Assembly (NCBI GenBank): GCA_030407085.1
Contig: CM059587.1
Location: 30,663,001 to 30,727,000 of the forward strand
Reading direction: 5' to 3'
DNA: 64,000 nt
Origin: Trichopria drosophilae
Lineage: Eukaryota; Arthropoda; Insecta; Hymenoptera; Diapriidae
The notes beneath the pieces are model-generated. The model saw only the letters and a program-made list of their open reading frames with translations, was not told the DNA's origin and made no database searches. Below are positions 48,401 to 58,974 of this stretch, in pieces. Position 1 is the first letter of the stretch; every line of letters starts with the position of its first letter. The position numbers were made by a program, and so were the translations under genes.

Positions 48401-51400
48401 AGTTTTGTATAATTAGAGATTTTGTAACGCTTAGCACCTTACATTTCTTAGTAATCAAAGCAATATCATTTTGTTCACTCCAAGTATGTAATGAGTCAAG
48501 ATCTTGTTGAATTAAAACAGAACCTTCACCATTTTACCAACAATTCTAAAAAATTTGCAATCAGCAAACAAGAGAAATTCCTAATGTTTAAAAACTGAGT
48601 TTATATCATTTATGAATACAAGAAATAGCAAAGGACCAAGGTGTGAACCCTGCAGAACATCCGACGTAACATAAATTTGTCTGGAAAGAAAATTTTTGTA
48701 GCGTACAGTTTGTTTCCTATTCGTTAAATAATCCAGTACCCATTTACAAAGCTTAACTCAAAGCTTAATGTCAAATAATTTTGTTATTAATTTTATTACG
48801 GAAACTTTATCAAATGCCTTCGAAAAATCAGTATAAATAACATCAATCTGGTCTTCTTTTTCAACTGCATCAGTAAGAATAGATGTAAAAACTAATAAGT
48901 TTGATTCAGTTGATTTAGAATTTAAAAATCCTTGCTGTTCTGAAATAATTTTTGAAACTAAAAATGAATTTATTTTGTCAAACTTTTTTAAAGATTTCAA
49001 GTTTCAATTGCTGTTTTACGTTTGTTAGAACCCTTACTGCATACAATTACTCACTTTGTGAAACAAAAACTGCTGCAAATTTCTTTCTGTGTATATAAAA
49101 ACTATATTCTATACTGAACCTCTCTTTACATCAAGTCAAATTTCCAACAGTGTTAGAATTTTATAATAAAAAATAATAATAAAATCTTTCTCGAATTGTG
49201 TGCAAATTCCTGCATTGCCCATCTATTAATGTTGGATTATGTCTTTCCCTCCCTATTTTTAGAACATTTTGTGATTTAAGAAAGACGTTAAGTGCTTTTT
49301 TCATATATCGTGTACACTGATATAAGAAACAGTGAAGAAATTAATGGTTTCTAATTGTGGAAAAATTACATGTTTTTTGTTTACTTATACCGTTGACAAT
49401 ATATTATCTAATATTAGGGGAGAGTCACTAGTTGTGAGACGGGTTCTGCTTTTTAGCTGCAAGTTTTTAATGAGTAAACGAATTTAAAAAATGCAAAGAT
49501 CATTTGAAAGGTAATTAAAATACGCAACTTTTTGGGAATATGGAATAGTGTTTTGACCATCCGAAAAAATTTTATGACCAATTTTGTAAAGACGTATTTT
49601 TATTTTATGAAAAAAAAAAATTGACACTACTTGTGAGACACTAAACAAGATTTATTAAAATTTGAAAAATATGTAACATAACTACCATTAATATAAATAA
49701 ATTTTAATTTATTTTAAAGGTTTTCTGTCTTCTTCATCCACATTGCTGTCGCTATACATTTAAATTGCTTTTGTAGACATATCTAAAACTACAAGAAAAC
49801 GATCCAGTATAACCATAAAATATCGTTATATTCAACAATTCGAAGTAATAAAGACATAATATATACTTAATGAATTTCATTGGAAAGCAACAACGAGAAG
49901 AATTTTTTCTTAACCGCTGACATTTAAATTATATTAAGTATTTACTAGGGGTGACGGTTCGTCGATATGAAAGTAAATAGAAATAAACAAATACGTGTAT
50001 GTATAGCTGTATACACTATAAAATAATAAAATAATAAAACACTAAGAAAATTTAAATGTTATCGCCTCTGAATTGTTTAACTATTATAAACTGAAACACG
50101 CATTTGTGCATTTCTGTTTATTTTCATATCGAAAAACCGTCACGCCAAGTAAATACTTAATCCACTAACGCCTGAAATGGCATTTTTTATACTTCATTAT
50201 CAATCAAGTATTTCATATCAAAATCGAAGTTGAAAACAATTGAAAGGTACACATCCTATTGTTTTCGAGGTCGCTCTTCAAGATTCCCAGGTTGAAATTG
50301 AGTTTTAGCCATCAGAAATTCCAATATGGCGCTGAACTTTTAAAAAAATTCAAAAAAATTGGGAATTATTTATTCGCATCCATTTTTTTCGAGCTATTAG
50401 AATATTGGAATTCTATTGAAACTCTGAACAAAGGTGAACAAAATACTTCAATTTTAAGGAAAAATTTTACTTTTATACCCCACATCATTGTAACGAACTC
50501 GAAATGGCCGCAACAAGGAAAATTTCTTTGAAAAATTTCTGAACGTTCTAACTCAAAAACTACATGCTGATATAAAAAAATGCTAAGAATGAAAAGTTCT
50601 TAGAATTAATCGAGAAATATAGTGGAATTTTTTCAGATTTTTGTGATGACATTTTAAGAAATTTTTTTTCCAAATTTTTTTCAAAATCATAATTTATTTA
50701 TGAAAAATTCTGAACAAAATTTGGTGTATTCACTTATGAATTCTACGAGTTTTTTGTTCTTTGCAATTTTTTGGAAATTTTTTTAAAAGTTCGACGCCAT
50801 ATTGGAATTTCTGATGGCTGAAACTCAATTTTGACCTCGGAATCTTGAAGAGCGACCTCGAAAACAGTAGGATACGCACCTCTCAATTGTTTTCAACTTT
50901 GATTTTGATACGAAATACTTGATTCAAAATGAAGTATAAAAATTGTCATTTCAGGCGGTAATGGGTTAATATAGTTTAACATAATAAATATATAATGACA
51001 ATACTTTGTTATTGTAAAGGGTTAAAAAACCGATTTCTAGGAAAGAGAAAAGTGTCTTGCAACTAGTGACATGCAGTGTCTCATAACTAAAATTTGACAA
51101 TATTTTTAAAATGCCAAAAAAAAAGGAAATTATAAAGTTAGATACATATTTCATGAATGTTAATGAATCTCTAGGTACACCTACCAAGAAACGAAAAATT
51201 CAAGATGTTGCATCACCAACCGAAAACAAAAGTAATGCACAGCGGCCAAGGCTTAATTCTAATTCTACATCTGAAGAAGTACCATCGCAAAACTCAACAA
51301 GCGATTCTACGGTGAGTATTTTTTAAGTTGTAATTATGAATACAAATATCATCATATATGTTTATACTTATCTTTGTTATTAGGTATCTCAAAAAGTCTC

Positions 51401-53879
51401 TGCCACTGTGACAGCTTTAAACGATTTAATAATGAAAAATGACGCATTAACAAATGGAATTATTGTATCCAATATCGTCACACCCGTCAATCCTGAATCC
51501 AGACCTTACCGTCTGAGGATTCATATTGACAAGGTTTATTCAAAACCTTGTCCTAAGTCTCAAAAGAAAAATCAAGCGAAACAGATAAAGGAAATGTTTC
51601 GTATAAAAGATAATTTTTACGATCAACCAGAACAGGAAAAGAATGAACCTCAGTACAGACGTCCAAAACCAAAAGTTTGTGCGGTGGAAGGGAACTGTGA
51701 TCTTGAAAATGTTATTATGGATGATAAACCCACTTTTCATTGTACAAAGTGCAAGAAGTACTTTACGTATAAGACAAATAAGAAAGCGTACGAATATGTC
51801 AGTAGATGCCTCATGTGCAAGAAACCATTCACATCAAATGGAAAACTATACAATCATATTAAGGAACACCTAACGTGTAGCGTATGTTTAGTTGAATGCA
51901 AAACATTGGGGGCGTACGAAAAACATATAAAATTGCATCATACTTTAATACGTTCTTTTCCTTTCAAATGTCACCTATGTCCTACAATTTTTGAAGACTT
52001 GGCAAAATTAAGAAAACATATGTCTTCAAAACACGAAACAGCAAATCCCAAAGAACAACAACCAAATCAACCAGCAGCCAGTCCAGAACCACTAAACATA
52101 CTTTATCAATGCAAATCGTGTAACATAAACTTCAGAAATGAAATGTCATTTAAGTAAGCAAATTTTCTATATTTAACAGATTTAATTTTTTAACTATTAA
52201 CGCCTGAAATGACAATTTTTATACTTCATTTTCAATCAAGTATTTCGTATCAAAATCAAAGTTGAAAACAATTGAGAGGTGCGTATCCTACTGTTTTCGA
52301 GGTCGCTCTTCAAAATTGAGTTTCATCCATCGGGAATTCCAATATGGCGCCGAATATGACAAAAATTTCAAAAAAATTGGGAATTTTTTATACTTATCAA
52401 TTTTTTTCGAGCTATTAGAATATTGGGATTCTATTGAAACTCTGAACAAAGGTGAACAAAATACTTCAATTTCAAGGAAAAATTTTACTTTTACACCCTA
52501 CATCATTCTAACGACCTCAAAATAGAGTCAACAATGAAAATGTCTTTGAGAAATTTCTGGACGCGCTAACTCAAAAACTTTGAACTTTTTACAAAAAATG
52601 CCCAGAATGAAAAGTTCTTAAAATTCATCAAGCGATACAGTGGAATTTTTTCAAAATGACATTTTGTACAAACTGATTTTTTTCAAAATTGTAATTTATT
52701 TACAAAAAATTCTGAAAAATTTTAGTGTATTCTCTGATGAATTCTAAGAGTTATTTGTTCTTTGCAATTTTTTCGAAAAGTTGATAGTTTTCGAGGAAAT
52801 GAATTTCAAATATTATAGTTTAGGATTTTTTCCCCCCAAAAAAACTATTAACTTTTGTAAAAAATTGCAAAGAACAAAAAACTCGTAGAATTCATAAGTG
52901 AATACACCAAATTTTGTTCAGAATTTTTCATAAATAAATTAGGATTTTGAAAAAAATGTTGAAAAAAAATGTCTCAAAATGTCATCACTAAAATCTGAAA
53001 AAATTCCACTATATTTCTCGATTAATTCTAAGAACTTTTCATTCTTAGCATTTTTTTATAACAGCACGTAGTTTTTGAGTTAGAACGTTCAGAAATTTTC
53101 ATTGTTTCTGCCATTTTGAGGTCGTTACAATGATGTCGGGTGTAAAAGTAAAATTTTTCCTTAAAATTGAAGTATTTTGTTCACCTTTGTTCAGAGTTTC
53201 AATAGAATCCCAATATTCTAATAGCTTGAAAAAAATTGATAGGAATAAATAATTCCCAATTTTTTGGAATTTTTTTAAAAGTTCGGCGCCATATTGGAAT
53301 TCCTGATGGCTGAAACTCAATTTCGACCTCGGAATCTTGAAGCGCGACCTGGAAAACAATAGGATATGTACCTTTCAATTGTTTTCAACTTCGATTTTCA
53401 TATGAAATACTTGATTGATAATGAAGTATAAAAAATGCCATTTCAGGCGTTAATGGGTTAACTATTAAAAGACGCTAATCTGATTTTCTGAATTTGTTTA
53501 TAGACGACATACAAATTGGCATACAACGAAAAATTCGTTGAAAACCCAGACTACGCCTGCAGCAAACACGGAATCTTCTTCCCAACCAGTTTCTGCACAG
53601 ATTGGCCATTTGCGACCTGTAATTTTCAGTTGTCGCGTTTGCAGTAAAGAATTTGCCAGCATTGCGGAAATTGACACCCATACAAAAACCCACATGGACA
53701 ACCCTATCGATCAGGCACCGGAATTGCAATGTTCAATTTGCAATAAACTACTGGAGACTCAAGAACATTTGGACAAGCACATGCGCAATCATCTTTCTAG
53801 AGCTCATCGTTGTCCCAAGTGTCCAAAGACTTTTATTAACAGAATTTCATTGAACGTCCATTTAAAATCACATCAATGA
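42444..53879 (+). CDS. THAP-domain and C2H2 zinc-finger protein, five exons (composite model)
   Basis: Exons are 42444-42541, 45889-46040, 51175-51311, 51384-52153 and 53504-53879. The 1533-nt CDS encodes 510 residues, in phase at every junction. Residues 1-83 form a complete THAP zinc module: CCVRNC at the start, HPFPSNN, W in LKKEWEEN, the C-x2-H pair ICDKHF, and the closing ATPTVF box. Residues 84-130 are a basic/Ser linker (TPTKKRKIQ). Seven C2H2 fingers run from about 271 to 510 (CLMC, CSVC, CHLC, CKSC, CRVC, CSIC, CPKC). An AATAAA lies at 53942. It is probably a nuclear sequence-specific DNA-binding protein. The weak point is the acceptor at 51173. An ATG at 51111 would instead start a THAP-less 448-residue zinc-finger protein from the same last exons, so two genes or two isoforms remain possible. 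Confidence 0.65.
43595..44731. mobile_element. TTAA-flanked foldback in THAP intron 1
   Basis: Starts ttaaccacttcagtggtag and ends ctatcactgaagtggttaa. The outer arms pair for over 200 bp. The interior is three to four units of about 122 bp carrying aatcagtgaccc/atcttggatccgcc, again arranged in inverted order. The TTAACC ends link it to the elements at 50157, 52190 and 56688. Confidence 0.85.
44756..45245 (-). pseudogene. Non-LTR reverse transcriptase C-terminal fragment
   Basis: Minus-strand reading: SIYKTLVQPILLYASPIWSP and AKRDLESV, a one-base frameshift near 45150, then LQQRFMRHLSYKTG and on to RKWNLLPRHITP with a stop at 44756. This is the post-catalytic part typical of jockey/CR1-like RTs. 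It is related to the fragment at 47759 (IWSPF block shared). It is antisense to the host gene. Confidence 0.75.
45246..45888. other. Remainder of THAP intron 1
   Basis: AT-rich. A possible TIR end (tacagtaaaacctctcttat) occurs at 45651. The sequence near 45800-45855 is an inverted relative of 42785-42850 in the same intron (shared ccgaggta/tacctcgg). Confidence 0.35.
46463..46777. mobile_element. MITE about 315 bp in THAP intron 2
   Basis: The arms are aaattcaaatttggtgggtt and, inverted, aacccaccaaatttgaattt. They continue through gattgcatcaatcaaacatt and its complement, for about 95 bp each. Confidence 0.85.
46778..47758. other. THAP intron 2, unclassified part
   Basis: AT-rich with no coding pattern, and no element ends were seen. 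Confidence 0.35.
47759..49010 (-). pseudogene. Jockey/CR1-like reverse transcriptase pseudogene with altered FADD box
   Basis: Read right to left on the minus strand: SEQQGFLNSKSTESNLLVF, then VIYTDFSKAFDKVSV (RT palm motif with the first catalytic Asp). After a break come VLQGSHLGPLLFLVFINDI, then LLFADCKFF where FADD is expected, and DLDSLHTWSEQND. A long stretch follows to YCSPIWSPFFESHKK and ACLLYKINNGLVSG. There are at least two frameshifts and an in-frame stop before the FADC box, so it is inactive. It lies antisense in THAP intron 2. Confidence 0.85.
49011..49933. other. THAP intron 2, stretch with gtgagac repeats
   Basis: Contains ggggagagtcactagttgtgagac at about 49420, actacttgtgagacac at 49626, and a related inverted form near 51055-51085 (ctagtgacatgcagtgtctca). 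This may be an old element overrun by younger insertions. Confidence 0.35.
49934..50160. mobile_element. TTAA-flanked MITE, 227 bp
   Basis: Starts ttaagtatttactaggggtg and ends cacgccaagtaaatacttaa. The arms of about 65 bp include gacggttcgtcgatatgaaa and its complement. Its right TTAA (50157-50160) is shared with the next element. Confidence 0.85.
50157..50969. mobile_element. TTAA-flanked foldback, 813 bp
   Basis: Starts at TTAA then tccactaacgcctgaaatgg. It ends, inverted, as ttaacccattaccgcctgaa. The arms share atacttcattatcaatcaag and ttcaagattcc. The 90-codon ORF at 50259-50531 lies in the left arm and has related open frames in the element at 52190-53461. Confidence 0.85.
52190..53461. 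mobile_element. TTAA-flanked foldback in the zinc-finger intron, 1.27 kb
   Basis: Left ttaactattaacgcctgaaa and right inverted ttaacccattaacgcctgaa. The arms of about 370 bp are related to those at 50157-50969, and the sequence occupies nearly all of the intron 52154-53503. Confidence 0.85.
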
Positions 53880-55229
53880 GAATGTTTCGCCTCGGAAATG
53901 AATAATACCAGTGATTCTAACGGGGGAACAAACAATGGGCAAATAAATATGTTGAGTCTTTTCACATAAATGTGGAATTATTTTAACAAATGTTGCATAT
54001 ATGTGTGGGTGTGTGTGTAGCAGACGAACATAACTGACGTACATACTTGTATATTTTTAAGATTTGTACTAGGGACAAATAAGTAACATTTCTTCATGTG
54101 CATTTTCTATTATTAACTAGACTACTCATTGCAAAGTTAATTTAATTAAGTCTACTCTATTATGCTAATTAAGATAAGCATATAACAATCTGATATGTTA
54201 TATATTTCAAATTCAATCGAATATTTCTAGTTTTATGTTAAATCTATTAGGGTATGCATTTATAAAGTTTCTAATTATTTAATAATTAAAACTGTCAGTT
54301 CATTGAATAACAGACTAAATTTGTTCGCTTAGATTTTTAAAAAATTATATTTTTAGAAATATAATAAACGGTAAATAAACTTTTTTATTAAAATATGATC
54401 TTTAGTGAATAAGATGTCATTTTTTGAATACTGAACATTAATTTAACCCAAATAACCTATTTATACAATTTAAGATTATTTATCGAAAACATTTTTTTAT
54501 AGTTAGATTTTAGAGAAAAATGGCATGAATACAATTATAAAAAAATTAAATTGAATTTTTTTTTCATGTACGCTTTTAAATTCTCTAATTACTTTTATGT
54601 ACTGATATATATTTTTGAACAAATACTATAAAAAATGAAAATAAACTTTACAGATTTGTTGTAATTTTCATTTCTGAAAATTTTACACGCTTATGGGGCA
54701 TTCCACGCAAAGTAGGCCACCATTTTTTATTTACCATTTTTGTATTAAAAAGTAATGAAAATGTAGTCATTTCGACCATGTATAATTCAAAAATATCAAT
54801 GATTGACGAAATTATAGCTTATTTAATGATTTTTTTTTGTATTCTGTCATTTGCGGTATTTTTATTTTTTTGATATTAAAAAATATTGTCTTGCATGTTT
54901 TTTGTAGATTTTTTGACGAGCTTTAAGATAAAAATATGTATTTTCAATTTCAATTGTACCTTCAACCAAAAAAACTCGATTAAAAATGTGAAAGTTAATT
55001 TTTCGAAGTTTCGGGTATTTTTAAAAATCTGAAAAAAATCCCAAAATTTTATTACGAACATGATAACGTATTGAATAAAGTGGCAATTGAAGAGCGTATA
55101 TGTAAAAAAAATACATTAAAAGTCCCCTGAGTATAGTACGATTGCATGCAATACAGAGGCCTTCTATTTTTCATGTTAATCCTTCCGTATATTGGTAAAA
55201 AATTAACAAAAAATAATTTTTTTTTTATT
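53880..55229. other. 3' UTR and downstream AT-rich sequence
   Basis: The AATAAA at 53942 is the likely polyadenylation signal of the zinc-finger gene. A phrase tggggcattccacgcaaagt at 54693 resembles a transposon end, but its partner was not found. No gene. Confidence 0.4.
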
Positions 55230-55530
55230 TTAACCCTTTCAGTCACGCATTTCTCTTTTCACTGAATTTGGTTGAAACTCGTTACTCGGGAGTTTTCGAG
55301 GTCACTGAATAATAATCTGATGTCAGTTTTTAAAAATTCAAAATGGTGGATCCAATATGGCGGACAAAAATTGAAAATCGACTGAATTCGCTTGAAAAAA
55401 GTTATTCAGGGGTCTTCGAGGTCGCTGAATACGAATCTGATGTCCGATTTCAGAAATAAAAAATTGAGGACAAAAAATTGAAAGTCTACTGTATTCACTT
55501 GAAAAATGTTAATCAAGGGTTTTCGAATCC
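55230..55530. repeat. Truncated TTAACCC element with 120-bp units
   Basis: Starts ttaaccctttcagtcacgca. It then has two to three units reading cgttactcgggagttttcg, ggtcgctgaatacgaatctg and aaaatggtggatccaatatg. No right inverted end was found. Confidence 0.7.
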
Positions 55531-55798
55531 ATCTTAATTGCCACAGATAAGAGCAAGTTAATAAATCTCTCTGTGAATTTTAATAAAAGGTTCAGAAATT
55601 AAAAGTGATTATTTTATTATAAAATTTATTCAGTTGGAAAATATGTTTTTGTGATGGGTGTCTTTATATGATAACAGATGTGAAATTGATTAGGTTTCGG
55701 AGTGGGAAATTATTTGAAGTCGGTCTTAAGTCGCACACACTTGAAAGACGTTACTTGTGTATTCACTCCTTTTAATATTAAATATAATACCAGTAAAT

Positions 55799-56452
55799 TG
55801 GTCAGATATTTCAAGGCCTATAGTAAACAAATATGATGGAATTTTTGCAACTTACTTTTTAAAAATCTTTCGGTTCTTTTGCCCCCTGACGTCAGAAACT
55901 TGTCTGCCACATCAGAGGAGTTGCGAAATTCACCGAAAGATTATATTTCTTTAACCAAAGGAAAGTTTTTTTCGAAAAATTATTTTTGTCATCAGACGAG
56001 CGAGAAAGATTTTTTCCATTAAAAATGGAGAAAACCTCTCTCCGCCGTTTCATCCCGGTCTGTATCAGCTGGAATCATCATTTCGGGATTTTCGCAATAA
56101 GCGAAATTCAGATTACTTCGTTTAAATGACTTAAGATCTAATAAATATAACAACGGCGTACAGGGCAGGTCTGTATCACAAAACCTTGCTGATGATTCCA
56201 GCTGATACAGACCGGGATGAAACGGCAGAGAGAGGTTCTCTCTATTTTTAATGGAAAAAATCTTTCTCGCTCGTCTGATGACAAAAATAATTTTTCGAAA
56301 AAAACTTTCCATCGGTTAAAGAAATATAATCTTTCGGTGAATTTCGCAACTCCTCTGACGTCAGGGGGCAAAAGAACCGAAAGATTTTTAAAAAATAAGT
56401 CGAAAAAATTTCATCATATTTGTTCACTATAGGCCTTGAAATATCTGATTAC
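55799..56452. mobile_element. 654-bp near-perfect palindrome
   Basis: The left arm (55799-56080) contains cagatatttcaaggcctata, ttttgccccctgacgtcag and tttcatcccggtctgtatca. The right arm has all three in reverse complement. The central loop is about 100 bp. ORFs on both strands are symmetry artefacts. It is flanked by a direct repeat of accagtaaattgg (55789 and 56483). Confidence 0.9.
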
Positions 56453-56687
56453 TTTATAGTAAAAAAGTGAGCATAAACTATTTACCAGTAAATTGGATTA
56501 GTTATTTCACGACACTACAGTTCTTTTTTATTTTTATTTATTAATTACAATTTATTCCAGTATAATGTAGTAAATGTATTCACTAAATCAAGAAATGTTT
56601 ATTTGGACATTTTTTCGGTTCCATTAATTAATTTGTTGGTCCTCATTTGTCACTGGATTTGGTGCCCGTTATGGACCTTAACCTTTA

Positions 56688-57607
56688 TTAACCCTTTGCG
56701 TCACGAATTTTTCCTTTCATCCAATGAGTTTGACACTTGTTACTTGGGAGTTTTCGGGGTCGCTGATTACGAATCCGTTGTCAGATTTTCAAAATTCAAA
56801 ATGGCGGATCCAATATACAAAGAACGAATTGGTCATGTCAATTTTGTGAAGTACCGCTATGCCTAAGTGGAGATCAAAATTGTTTCCTCGCGTTTCATTC
56901 CAAATAGTTACGAATAGAACAGTTACAGAAAAGTTAAAATATATTTTACAAAATGAAAAAAAAATAATAAAAAGATAAAATCAAAAAAGATCAAAAATGA
57001 TAAAAGAAAAAAAAAGATAAAAGCAACAAAAAAATAAAAAAAGATAAAATCTACAAAAAAGAACATACAAAAAGAAAAGCGACAAAAAAACTAAAAAAAC
57101 GATAAATGCAAAAAAAATAAAAGATAAAAGCAAAAAAAAATAAAAAAGATAAAAGCAAAAAAAAATTAAAAAGATAAAAGCAAAAAAAAATGGAAACAAT
57201 GCCGCCACGTTCTCGTTCGTGTTTCTGGTCTTGACTGAGAGCGGTTCTTCTGATTATCGTCTGCTATATTAGATTCGCCATTTTGAATTTTGAAAATCTG
57301 ACCACGGATTCGTAATCAGCGACCCCGAAAACCCCCAAGTACAAACTGCCATTATATAACTTTGTCTATTTTTCGAGAAATCGAATTTATTTGAAAAAAA
57401 CACCAGTTTTTCGGCATTGTTTATTTATATCAACAATATTATTAGTAGAAAAAGCAACTATGGTACTGAGTCTTATTATTGAAGGTCATAGGATGTTACA
57501 TTTACCAAATTTGTCAATATTGATACTGATTTATATGAAAAAAAACGACAAAATAAGATTATTTAGAGGTGGGACTCTCAGCAACCCACTATGACGCAAA
57601 GGGTTAA
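56688..57607. mobile_element. TTAA-flanked element with TTAACCCTTTGCGTCA ends, 920 bp
   Basis: Left ttaaccctttgcgtcacgaa, right inverted ttaaccctttgcgtcatagt. Just inside each side is one unit with cgctgattacgaatcc and aattcaaaatggcgga in opposite orientations. TTAA followed by CCCTTTG is the pattern of piggyBac-type ends. The middle is A-rich low-complexity sequence. Confidence 0.85.
56951..57190. repeat. A-rich low-complexity array (aaaagataaaagc units)
   Basis: Degenerate tandem copies of about 13-30 bp made of A runs separated by gataaaagc. The Phe-rich minus-strand ORF here is an artefact. Confidence 0.9.
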
Positions 57608-57823
57608 TAGGCAGAAATCTATTTACATACTTAGAAACATTAATTTGTCGTCAGACGATTGAAAGAGATTTTATCTATTGAAAATATTTTGATTGCAATT
57701 GTAATTTAATTCTATTGCATTCAATTATAAAGAAATGAATCAGTTTTCATTTCCTGAGGTATGATTGAACTTAAATTGATATAAATGGCTTTTTTATATA
57801 GATAATTTTTTTCCAAAATTGTT

Positions 57824-58338
57824 GTAACTTTTCTCCAGACCAAAGACTCTGTAATCCACCCGAGAAGATGATCTTATTTTTAAGTATTTTCGAGGTCACT
57901 GTTTACGAATACGTTGTCAGATTTCCGAAATTCAAATTGCGGCTTCAATATATGGCGTCCGTCCAACAAAAAAATTGATTTTTTTGTGAAATAAAAAATA
58001 CCATCATATTCTGCACAGAATTCTGCATAAAATATGTTATTATTTACAATTTTTTTAATTTTTTTTTTTTAATTTAATTTCACAAATATGAAACATTTTG
58101 CTAGTACTCACAATTTGCAAAAATCCCATCTTGAAGCCATCGACAACGCCGCGTCTTGTGTAAGAGAAGTCCCGAAGTACACTTCTTCCATTAATTTACT
58201 TTTTGATCTCATCAACGCCAGTTTGAATTTCGGAAATCTGACTACGTATTCGTAATCAGTGACCTCGAAAATACTTTAAAATATTATCATATTCTTGGGT
58301 GGATTGCCCAGAGCCTCCGCTCTGGAGAAAAGTTTAAA
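57824..58338. mobile_element. Foldback containing the gattacgaata unit
   Basis: Left aacttttctccagac with tgtaatccacccgagaa. Right ttgggtggattgcccag with tctggagaaaagttt. The inner parts pair through gtattttcgaggtcactg and tttccgaaattcaaa. It ends just before an ATG at 58341. Confidence 0.8.
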
Positions 58339-58520
58339 AAATGTTCGAAAAAAATTCTCCCGCCTGTCAACGTGGTTTAGCTGGCATCAAACTTATAGCA
58401 ATCATTCGTCATATTGGTAAGAATTTATGGTAACAATTTGAGAGAAAAAATTGGTGATTTTCGAGAAAATGTAATTTATTTATTTTTACTAAATCACCTC
58501 TCATTTCGTTAATTTTGCAG

Positions 58521-58724
58521 CTTGATACAAATTTTAAACAGAATTTTGAAGAAGACAAGGCCTCCGAAAATATCCAAGAAAAAAAATTGATTACATTAAT
58601 TAGAAATAAACCCAATAAACGGAAAAGTATACGGAATCGATATTTTGCATTCTGTTTCTTTCTAGTGGCGTATTGGTTATTCGAGATTCTTATTCGAATT
58701 TATACTATTTTATACGAGCTGTAA
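58521..58724 (+). CDS. Possible terminal exon of a small single-pass membrane protein
   Basis: After a good acceptor (gttaattttgcag) an open frame encodes 67 residues, beginning LDTNFKQNFEEDKASENIQ. It has a basic segment NKPNKRKSIRNR and a C-terminal hydrophobic stretch FAFCFFLVAYWLFEILI ending YELstop. Basic-then-hydrophobic order suggests a tail-anchored or N-in/C-out membrane protein. A nearby ATG exon (58341 to donor at about 58407, reading MFEKNSPACQRG) joins out of phase with this acceptor. It would be in phase only with a weaker acceptor at about 58555. The family was not recognised, and this could be chance in AT-rich DNA. Confidence 0.35.
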   Translation, partial: LDTNFKQNFEEDKASENIQEKKLITLIRNKPNKRKSIRNRYFAFCFFLVAYWLFEILIRIYTILYEL

Positions 58725-58974
58725 TACCAGAATTGAATTCATTCGATCTTATACGATACCATATTCAACAAAAATTGATTTGTTGCGGCTTAGAATAGCT
58801 TTAAATTCTGTTAATTTAATCGAAGAATTGATTATATCGTTTTCCGTATTTCATAATTTTCGAAGAAATGTTCTGTTTTCTAGTTTTGTAAATGTCATGT
58901 AAATCATTCCATAATCAAATCCCACGTGTTAACTTTTAAGATATCCTAAAAGTAAATGAAAATGTTAGTATTTT

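Noticed and set aside
56981..57208. Phe-rich minus-strand ORF with apparent membrane segments
   Set aside because: It is the complement of an A-rich low-complexity array.
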